This document shows positions 7,396 to 13,566 of a stretch of DNA of 24,474 nucleotides, piece by piece. The stretch comes from JBGYPP01 sp041838515. GTDB lineage: Bacteria > Bacillota > Clostridia > Lachnospirales > Lachnospiraceae. Within the stretch, counting starts at the first letter, position 1; every line of letters starts with the position of its first letter. The notes under the pieces are model-generated. The model did not search any database and was not told the DNA's origin. It was given only the letters and a program-made list of their open reading frames with translations. The DNA is taken from NCBI GenBank assembly GCA_041838515.1, contig JBGYPP010000046.1, positions 1 through 24,474 on the forward strand, in the 5' to 3' direction. The position numbers were made by a program, and so were the translations under genes.

Positions 7396-10347
7396 ATGAA
7401 TCCAATCAAATCCCTGCGGGGACAATTTATGCTCTTTATGTCTATAGTCATCTTGCTCCAAAGCCTGACCCTGGTATTGTCCCTGCAATTTACCAATGTA
7501 TACAATATGATGGACAGGGGCGCCTTCCAGATCTTTGAGAGCACCATGACCAGCCGCAAGGACTTATTCGAGAGGGAAATCCACGCCCTGATGGACAATG
7601 TCAACAGCCACGGTGTGGCCTTGAACAAGAAGCTCCAGTCCGAGGCTGCCGGCACCCTGCCCCTGCACCTGCTGCACAAGGATGAGGAATTGTACAAAAA
7701 TGTCAGCTACCAAGCTGCCAACAGCCTGCTGCAGCTGCTGTCCTCGGACTATATCAGCGGCGCCTATGTCATATTTGCCGCCTCCGCCGTGGAACCCTCG
7801 GATCCCACCAAACATTCCGCCGTCTATATACGGCAGGTGTTCCAGAACGAGGCCACGGATCAAAGCACCTACAGCCTGGAGGTGGGCGCGCCCCTGATCT
7901 CCAAGCTCTTCGAGATACCCACAGGCGTACACTGGGACCTGGATATGTATATCAGCCCTGAGGAGGGCGGGGCCTTTTTCCACAATCCCGTGGATGCGGC
8001 CCAGAAGTATCCGGACTCGGATCTGCGCCGCTACGGATATTGGTCCCAGCCCTTGCAGATTTTTCCCAATGACGGCCAGGTCATCACCTACAGCCTGCCC
8101 CTGATAGACTCCAACGGCAAACCCTATGGGGTGCTGGGCATAGAGCTGTCCTTGGATTTTTTCAGCCGATACTACCTGCCCAGCATAGACCTGCCCTATG
8201 ACAACAGCTTCTATGCCATCTCTCCCATGGAGCAGGACAGGCTGCTGCTGGACTGGTACATACCCAGCGGCCCCTTGGCCAAGATCTATCTCTACCAGGG
8301 TGAGGCCCTGACCCTCAGACCCCACACAGAAACCTACGGCCTGCCCACGGTACAGCTGCCCTCGCTGGGGGAGGCTTATTGCGTAAGCCACAATCTGAAC
8401 ATATATAGCGACAACTCGCCCTTTATTGACCAGAACTGGAATCTGACCGGCTTTGTGCCCACCACCTCCCTCAAGGGAAATACGGATGTGGCGCGCAATA
8501 CGCTGACCGGCGTTTTGATCTTCACCGCTCTCTTCGCCCTGGCGGCGGCATATATGGTGGTGTCCTTCTTTATGCGCAAGATTTCCGGCCTGACCGCCCA
8601 TGTGGCCACCCTATCCCCCCACGAACAGATACGATTCCACAAGACCGGGGTGGAGGAGCTGGATACATTGACAGATTCTATAGAAAAGCTCAGCGCCAAT
8701 GTCATCAACGCCACCAAGGCAACGGCGCGCATATTGCAGATGACCCTATTGCCCATAGGCGGCTTTGAGAAGGAAAAAGGTTCTGACAGCGTGTTTATCA
8801 CAGACTATACCCAGGAGCTGATGGGGGCTGAGGGCAGAGAGAGGATTAGCGATGCCGAATGGCAGGCGGCTTACGCCTCCTTTACCCACTATCCCGCCCC
8901 CCAGTACCAGAACACCTTCTTCTACAAGCCCAAAAACAGCAAGGACGGCATGTGGCTGCGCATTTTGGAAACCCAAACCGAGGACAGGCTGCTGGGCGTG
9001 GTGCTGAATGTCACCAAGGAGATAGAGGAACATCACAGGCTGGCCAAGGAGCTGGATTTTGATCCCATGACCCGCCTGCTCAACCGCAATGCATTCCGCC
9101 GGGATGTCAGCGCCAAGATCGAAAAGGATCCGGATAAAATAGGCCTGCTCATCTTCTCCGACCTGGACAGCCTCAAATATATCAACGACACTTTCGGCCA
9201 TGAGGCCGGCGACAATTTGATTATCCAGGCTTCCAAGGTGTTCTTGAGCTTCCAGGAGGAAGGGGGCATAGCCTCCCGCATATCCGGAGATGAATTTGTG
9301 GTATACCTCCACGGCTTCTCCTCCAAGGAAGAGGCCCAGGCCATAGCGGAGAAGCATCTGATAGACAACCCCCATGCCGTTTTGACCCTGCCGGACGGCA
9401 ACAGGCACCGCATACGCTTCTCCACCGGCCTATCCTGGTATCCCGAGGATGCCAACAATGTGCAGACCCTGCTCAAATTCGCCGATTATGCCATGTATGA
9501 GGCCAAACACAAGCACAAGGGGGCCATCTTTACATTCAACAGGAAATCCTATGACGAGAATATCTTCCTGCTGGAGAATAAAGAGGATCTCAACCGCCTC
9601 TTTGACGAGGAATTGCTGCGCTTTGCATTCCAGCCCATAGTCAATCTGCGGGATGGCAGCGTATTTGCCTATGAGTGCCTGATGCGGCCCCAGATAGAAA
9701 CCCTGCGCTCGCCTCTGTCGGTGCTGAAGCTGGCGGCGTCCCAGTCCAAGCTGGCACAATTGGAAAAATTGATATTATTCAAATATTTTGAAACATTGGC
9801 GGAAAAGGTGGACGAGCTGGACGGCGCGTTGCTCTTTGTCAACAGCATACCCAGCCAGATCCTGAGCAATGCGGACTTCCTCTATATACATACCCATTAC
9901 CAGCATCTCTACCCCTATGCCATGGTGGAAATCACCGAGGAGGAGAGCAACTCCCCGGAGCAGCTGGATGCCAAGATCAACAACTTCCGCCAGGCCGGCC
10001 TAAAGATCGCGCTGGACGATTTTGGCAACGGCCACTCCAACGAGCTGCGCATCATCTCCATCAATCCCAGCCTGGTCAAGATAGACATGGGCTTGATACG
10101 GGGCATAGCCAAGGATGCGGACCGCCAGCACCTAATAGCCAATCTGGTCACCTTCTGCCACTCCAAGGGCGTGCCTCTGATAGCCGAGGGTGCAGAAGAC
10201 AAAGAGGATTTGGCCCAGCTGATCAAGCTGCGTGTAGACTATGTACAGTGCTTCTACACCGGCAGGCCCGACTTCGCATTTACCAAACCCTCTGCGCAGA
10301 TCGTGGAAGAAATTCTCAGTTTGAACAAAAAGAAGAATATGCGTTAG
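7396..10347 (+). CDS. Membrane cyclic-di-GMP enzyme: dCache-HAMP-PAS-GGDEF-EAL
   Basis: A 983-residue protein. A first membrane helix lies at ~8-33, a large extracellular dCache-like sensor at ~35-365 (note YGVLGIELSLDFFSRYYLP), and a second helix at ~372-395. A HAMP-like linker and a PAS-like segment (~440-550, ending GVVLNVTKEIEEHHRL) precede the catalytic domains. The GGDEF domain (~550-715) has DPMTRLLNRNAF and SGDEF at 630-634, with Ser for the first Gly and no RxxD inhibitory site in front. The EAL domain (~740-975) keeps the residues for metal binding and catalysis: E760-C-L-M-R764, N816, E845/E848, D874-D875, K895, E931 and Q951. Phosphodiesterase activity is therefore likely, and cyclase activity possible. 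It is co-transcribed with the lipoprotein gene; the ribosome site is GAGAGGA. Its stop overlaps the convergent ispF stop. Confidence 0.95.
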   Translation: MNPIKSLRGQFMLFMSIVILLQSLTLVLSLQFTNVYNMMDRGAFQIFESTMTSRKDLFEREIHALMDNVNSHGVALNKKLQSEAAGTLPLHLLHKDEELYKNVSYQAANSLLQLLSSDYISGAYVIFAASAVEPSDPTKHSAVYIRQVFQNEATDQSTYSLEVGAPLISKLFEIPTGVHWDLDMYISPEEGGAFFHNPVDAAQKYPDSDLRRYGYWSQPLQIFPNDGQVITYSLPLIDSNGKPYGVLGIELSLDFFSRYYLPSIDLPYDNSFYAISPMEQDRLLLDWYIPSGPLAKIYLYQGEALTLRPHTETYGLPTVQLPSLGEAYCVSHNLNIYSDNSPFIDQNWNLTGFVPTTSLKGNTDVARNTLTGVLIFTALFALAAAYMVVSFFMRKISGLTAHVATLSPHEQIRFHKTGVEELDTLTDSIEKLSANVINATKATARILQMTLLPIGGFEKEKGSDSVFITDYTQELMGAEGRERISDAEWQAAYASFTHYPAPQYQNTFFYKPKNSKDGMWLRILETQTEDRLLGVVLNVTKEIEEHHRLAKELDFDPMTRLLNRNAFRRDVSAKIEKDPDKIGLLIFSDLDSLKYINDTFGHEAGDNLIIQASKVFLSFQEEGGIASRISGDEFVVYLHGFSSKEEAQAIAEKHLIDNPHAVLTLPDGNRHRIRFSTGLSWYPEDANNVQTLLKFADYAMYEAKHKHKGAIFTFNRKSYDENIFLLENKEDLNRLFDEELLRFAFQPIVNLRDGSVFAYECLMRPQIETLRSPLSVLKLAASQSKLAQLEKLILFKYFETLAEKVDELDGALLFVNSIPSQILSNADFLYIHTHYQHLYPYAMVEITEEESNSPEQLDAKINNFRQAGLKIALDDFGNGHSNELRIISINPSLVKIDMGLIRGIAKDADRQHLIANLVTFCHSKGVPLIAEGAEDKEDLAQLIKLRVDYVQCFYTGRPDFAFTKPSAQIVEEILSLNKKKNMR

Positions 10348-10889
10348 CGGCCGCAGCCCGAACAGCCGCCACAGCCGCCGGAGGTTCCCATGCCTCCGGC
10401 GATTTGCATTACATCGCCCGGAGTTGCCAAAAGGCAGATGGCCTGGGCAGCCATGCCCTCCAGCCGGCCCACAAAGCCCAATCCCTCTGTGGTGGTGGCC
10501 TTGATATTGATCTGGCTCTCGTCTATCAGCAGGGCATTGGCCAGGGCCGCACGCATCATGGGCACATGGGGGGCCAGCTTGGGCTTCTGGGCCATCAGCG
10601 TGGCATCAATATTCTCTATCATCAGCCCCTGCTCTGCTATCTTCTCCCCCACCTCCTCCAGCAATCTCAGGGAATCCGCCCCCTTATAGGCCGGATCCGT
10701 ATCCGGAAAATGCTGTCCTATATCTCCCAGACCGGCTGCTCCCAGCATCGCATCCATAATGGCATGGGTCAGCACATCCGCATCGGAATGACCCTGCAAC
10801 CCCAGCTCAAAGGGTATCTCTACGCCGCCCAGCACCAAAGCCCTGCCCTCGGCAAACCCATGCACATCATATCCCATACCTATACGCAT
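10344..10889 (-). CDS. ispF: 2-C-methyl-D-erythritol 2,4-cyclodiphosphate synthase
   Basis: A 181-residue enzyme of the non-mevalonate (MEP) isoprenoid pathway, cyclising CDP-methylerythritol phosphate to MEcPP with release of CMP. The zinc ligands are visible: D8 and H10 in GYDVHGF, and H42 in LTHAIMDAMLGA. GHSDADVL (33-40), IGQHFPDTDPAYKGADS, NIDATLMAQKPKLAPH and TTTEGLGFVGR are all family signatures. The usual protein is ~157-160 residues; here ~20 residues are added, ending in GGCGGCSGCGR (C173, C176, C179). Ribosome site GGGAGGAG precedes the ATG. It follows the helicase gene by 90 bases and converges on the GGDEF-EAL gene with a 4-base overlap of stop codons. No IspD gene is adjacent. 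Confidence 0.96.
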   Translation of the reverse strand: MRIGMGYDVHGFAEGRALVLGGVEIPFELGLQGHSDADVLTHAIMDAMLGAAGLGDIGQHFPDTDPAYKGADSLRLLEEVGEKIAEQGLMIENIDATLMAQKPKLAPHVPMMRAALANALLIDESQINIKATTTEGLGFVGRLEGMAAQAICLLATPGDVMQIAGGMGTSGGCGGCSGCGR

Positions 10890-10911
10890 ACCATCTCCTC
10901 CCTATAAATAC

Positions 10912-10969
10912 GGCCGGCGCAGCCGCCCCTTACAGCGCAGCCCCGCCGGCCCGGCGCCTAAGCGCCCAA
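10912..10969. repeat. GC-rich inverted repeats between helicase gene and ispF
   Basis: GGCCGGCG (10912-10919) pairs with CGCCGGCC (10944-10951) across 24 bases. Next to it GGCGC (10952-10956 region) and GCGCC form a second hairpin with loop CTAA near 10953-10966. No T-run follows on either strand. It may be a weak terminator, an mRNA-stabilising structure, or a short dispersed repeat; similar GC-rich hairpins lie near 12842 and 13517. Confidence 0.4.
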
Positions 10970-10979
10970 CTTTGCTCTA

Positions 10980-12806
10980 TCAGTCCTCTGATTTTTTGCG
11001 GCGGGTGGGCATAAAGGGCAGGGCGAAGCCCCTGTCCTCCCTGTCAAAAGCCCTGGAGGTATCACCGCCATGGCGACGGCCCTCCCTTTCCCCCTCACGA
11101 CGCCAGCCCTCGCCAAAGGGCTTGCGATCACGGCGCTGTCCATCCCTGTCACCTCTGCGCTCATCACGGAAGCTGCGGCCTCCATCCCTGTCCTCACGGT
11201 GGGAACGGGCGCCCTCCCTGTGGAAACGGCCTCCGTCCCTGTCCTCCCTATAAGAGCGGCTCCTATCACCGCCACGGGAGCTGCGGCTGCGGCCCTCGGA
11301 GCGCTCGCCGCCACGGCCGCCGAACAGACCCTTGCCCCGTCCTGCCGGCTTCTGGGCAGACTCATCCACCAGTATATCCTCGCCCTTATCGCCTACATAA
11401 TGCTTGAGCATCATGGCTGCCAAATCCAGGGCCTCGCACTGCTCCTCCTCCATCTTGCGGAGTATGTACTTGCGCATCACATCCAGATCGTCAGCATCCC
11501 GCAGCTCCCATACCTGGCCCAGCAGCTTTCTGGCCTTGGCCTTGATAACCTTGGCGGCCCCGGGCAGCTTCATCTCCTCTATGGTAGTGCGGCAGACCCT
11601 CTCTATATCCCGTATGCGGTACACCTCCCGGCCGCTGGCCAGGGTAAAGGAGCGGCCGCTGCGCCCAGCCCGGCCTGTACGGCCTATGCGGTGCACATAA
11701 TACTCTATATCCTGGGGTATGTCAAAATTAATAACGGCCTCCACATCGTCCACATCTATGCCTCTGGCGGCCACATCCGTGGCTATCAGGATGGAGGTGG
11801 TGCCTCGGCGGAAGCGGTTCATGGCCACATCCCTCTGGTGCTGGGACATATCTCCGTGCAGGCCCTCGGCCTGGAAATCCGCCTGCTTGAGGCTCTCGGC
11901 CAGCTCGTCCACCATGCGCTTGGTATTGCAGAAGATCAGGGACAGCTTGGGTTGATAATATTCCAGCAATCTGATGGTGGCAGCCACCTTGTCCTGCTTG
12001 CGGACACGGTAATAACTCTGGGTCACCAAGGGTATGGTCAGCTCCTTGGCGGCCACCTTGATCATATACGCATCCTTCTGGAATTTGGTGGTAATTTCCA
12101 AAATGGGCTTGGGCATGGTGGCAGAGAACAGCGCCGTCTGGTGGGCATTGGGTATCTCCCCCAGTATCAGCTCCATATCCTCCCTAAAGCCCATATTGAG
12201 CATTTCATCCGCCTCATCCAGCACAACCATGCTCACATTGTCCAGCTTGAGGGTGCGGCGGCGCATATGGTCCATCACCCGGCCCGGGGTACCCACAATG
12301 ATCTGCACGCCCTTGAGGCCGGCAATCTGTCTGCCTATATCCTGGCCGCCATACACCGGCAAAATCTTCACGCCGTCCATATATTTGGCCAGACGGCGCA
12401 GCTCCTCAGCCGCCTGTATGGCCAATTCCCTGGTGGGGCAGAGCACTATGGCCTGCAGCTTGCGAAGCTCCGGATCCACCTTCTGTATCAGGGGTATGCC
12501 AAAGGCCGCAGTCTTGCCCGTACCCGTCTGCGCCTGGCCTATAATGTCCTCACCCTCCAACAGGCGGGGTATGGCCTGCTCCTGTATGGGCGTCATCTTG
12601 ACAAAGCCCATCTCCTTGACAGCTGCCGCTATACGCCTGTCCAACAGGGCATCCAGCACACTGACATCCATGGCCTGATCTTCTTCCTCGACAAAGTCCT
12701 CCTCCTGGGTTTGCTCCAGCAGCTCCTTTACCGATTTGGGCGCCATCTTGGGCGGTATCTTCTTTTCCTCCCGGGCCTCCTGTGCCTTTTCCAAATCCAA
12801 TTGCAT
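10980..12806 (-). CDS. DEAD-box ATP-dependent RNA helicase (CshA/DeaD type)
   Basis: A 608-residue helicase. A short charged N-terminus (1-50) is followed by the Q motif segment MTPIQEQAIPRL, motif I AQTGTGKT, Ia PTRELAIQ, Ib TPGR, II VLDEADEM, III SAT, IV IFCNTKR, V ATDVAARGIDV and VI YVHRIGRTGRAGRSG. An RNA-binding-like region follows. The last ~115 residues are a low-complexity Arg/Gly/Asp/Ser tail (SRSSRGGDRSRSYRED and repeats of YREDRDGGR-like units) that probably binds RNA. The family unwinds short RNA duplexes in ribosome assembly, mRNA decay and cold adaptation. Ribosome site AAAGGATG lies before the ATG. It has a long structured leader, as cold-inducible helicases often do. Whether it is CshA, CshB or DeaD in ortholog terms cannot be fixed by eye. 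Confidence 0.96.
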   Translation of the reverse strand: MQLDLEKAQEAREEKKIPPKMAPKSVKELLEQTQEEDFVEEEDQAMDVSVLDALLDRRIAAAVKEMGFVKMTPIQEQAIPRLLEGEDIIGQAQTGTGKTAAFGIPLIQKVDPELRKLQAIVLCPTRELAIQAAEELRRLAKYMDGVKILPVYGGQDIGRQIAGLKGVQIIVGTPGRVMDHMRRRTLKLDNVSMVVLDEADEMLNMGFREDMELILGEIPNAHQTALFSATMPKPILEITTKFQKDAYMIKVAAKELTIPLVTQSYYRVRKQDKVAATIRLLEYYQPKLSLIFCNTKRMVDELAESLKQADFQAEGLHGDMSQHQRDVAMNRFRRGTTSILIATDVAARGIDVDDVEAVINFDIPQDIEYYVHRIGRTGRAGRSGRSFTLASGREVYRIRDIERVCRTTIEEMKLPGAAKVIKAKARKLLGQVWELRDADDLDVMRKYILRKMEEEQCEALDLAAMMLKHYVGDKGEDILVDESAQKPAGRGKGLFGGRGGERSEGRSRSSRGGDRSRSYREDRDGGRFHREGARSHREDRDGGRSFRDERRGDRDGQRRDRKPFGEGWRREGEREGRRHGGDTSRAFDREDRGFALPFMPTRRKKSED

Positions 12807-13115
12807 CTCACATCCTTTCCCGTAGCCTTAGCCTACGCGCCGGCGGGCATCGCTGCCCGCCCCCCTATGGCTTCCCCATCCGGCAACACCGGGCCGGACC
12901 CATGCAGAAAGCCACCACAGCCAGGGAATGGAGAGAGGAAAAATCCTCGGCCAAAGCTCTGCGCTTTGGCCAAAAAAATAAAGGCCATTCGGAGGTCGCG
13001 CTTGGAGGAAAACAAGCTGAACTTCTGCCAAAAGCCCCTTTTGCCTTTACATTCCCTTTGCCATGTACTATCCTAAATCTGTTTTAGTCTACCATAAAAC
13101 ACCAAGCCTGCACAA
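12807..13115 (-). promoter_or_regulatory. Helicase promoter and ~270-base structured leader
   Basis: A candidate promoter reads TTGTGC (13110-13115), 18 bases, TAGACT (13086-13091) with a TGG extended -10. The leader then spans ~270 bases without a gene. It holds two perfect hairpins: GGCCAAAGC / GCTTTGGCC (12949-12957 with 12963-12971, 9 bp, 5-base loop) and GGCGGGC / GCCCGCC (12842-12848 with 12855-12861). A 5-bp CGTAG/CTACG stem lies near 12822-12838. Long leaders are known for cold-shock helicase mRNAs; here the regulatory role is inferred. The promoter is a moderate match. Confidence 0.4.
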
Positions 13116-13171
13116 TGGATAATTTCGCCGAAATACCGAGGGGAAAAGGCCGGCTATTGGTATAAAATACT

Positions 13172-13205
13172 AAAAAGGCCTATCCCAGTAAGGGATACGC
13201 CTTTT
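13172..13205 (-). terminator. Terminator of the tRNA-Val/tRNA-Met transcript
   Basis: Minus strand: AAAAGGCGTATCCC, loop TTACT, GGGATAGGCCTTTT, a 14-bp stem with one mismatch, then continued T. It starts 8 bases after the tRNA-Met gene. Strong terminator. Confidence 0.9.
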
Positions 13206-13212
13206 CGCTTCG

Positions 13213-13286
13213 TAGCGAGGGGGGGACTCGAACCCTCGACACTACGGGTATGAACCGTATGCTCTAGCCAGCTGAGCTACCTCGCC
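13213..13286 (-). tRNA. tRNA-Met (anticodon CAT)
   Basis: A 74-base cloverleaf. The acceptor is GGCGAGG with CCTCGCT (first pair G-T), the D arm GCTC...GAGC, the anticodon stem TACGG/CCGTA around TTCATAC (anticodon CAT), and the T loop TTCGAGT. The T stem GAGGG/CCCCC has one A-C mismatch, next to a seven-base G run on the plus strand. CCA is not encoded. The paired G1-T72 and the CAT anticodon fit elongator Met better than initiator Met, which lacks pair 1-72; a tRNA-Ile with modified CAT remains possible. Confidence 0.93.
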
Positions 13287-13311
13287 ACAAGATATGCAAT
13301 TGTAGTGCCAA

Positions 13312-13384
13312 TGGGGCCTATAGGGATCGAACCTATGACCCTCTGTTTGTAAGACAGATGCTCTCCCAGCTGAGCTAAGACCCC
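13312..13384 (-). tRNA. tRNA-Val (anticodon TAC)
   Basis: A 73-base cloverleaf. The acceptor GGGGTCT pairs with AGGCCCC, the D arm is GCTC...GAGC, and the anticodon stem TCTGT/ACAGA encloses CTTACAA (anticodon TAC). The T arm is ATAGG-TTCGATC-CCTAT. CCA is not encoded. It lies 25 bases upstream of tRNA-Met on the same strand, so both are cut from one precursor. Confidence 0.96.
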
Positions 13385-13425
13385 ATTGCTGTTGCAAAAA
13401 ACCAATATTCGCAACCGACTTAAAT

Positions 13426-13455
13426 ACGATACCATACTCCCCCGGAGTTTGTCAA
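13426..13455 (-). promoter_or_regulatory. Promoter of the tRNA pair
   Basis: Minus strand: perfect TTGACA (13450-13455), 18 bases, TATCGT (13426-13431, 4 of 6 to TATAAT). It lies 42 bases upstream of tRNA-Val. Confidence 0.55.
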
Positions 13456-13516
13456 GAACAATTTTGGGGAAATGCTTTATTTCTATGGGGCCGGAGTAAG
13501 AGGCGGGCCGGCGCCA

Positions 13517-13543
13517 GAGCCGGGCAGCCCTAACGCCCGGCTC
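13517..13543 (-). terminator. GC-rich hairpin downstream of copA
   Basis: GAGCCGGGC (13517-13525) pairs perfectly with GCCCGGCTC (13535-13543) around a 9-base loop, 24 bases past the copA stop; flanking CCGG segments can extend it. No T-run follows, so it may end transcription poorly or mainly protect the mRNA end. Confidence 0.45.
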
Positions 13544-13566
13544 CGGCCGGAGGACAGATTTCGCAT

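Noticed and set aside
10344..10347. A terminator between the convergent GGDEF-EAL gene and ispF
   Set aside because: The stop codons overlap and no hairpin with a T-run occurs on either strand near the junction.
11070..13076. A 668-codon plus-strand open frame opposite the helicase
   Set aside because: It mirrors the helicase codons, contains no recognisable domain and would run through the helicase leader.
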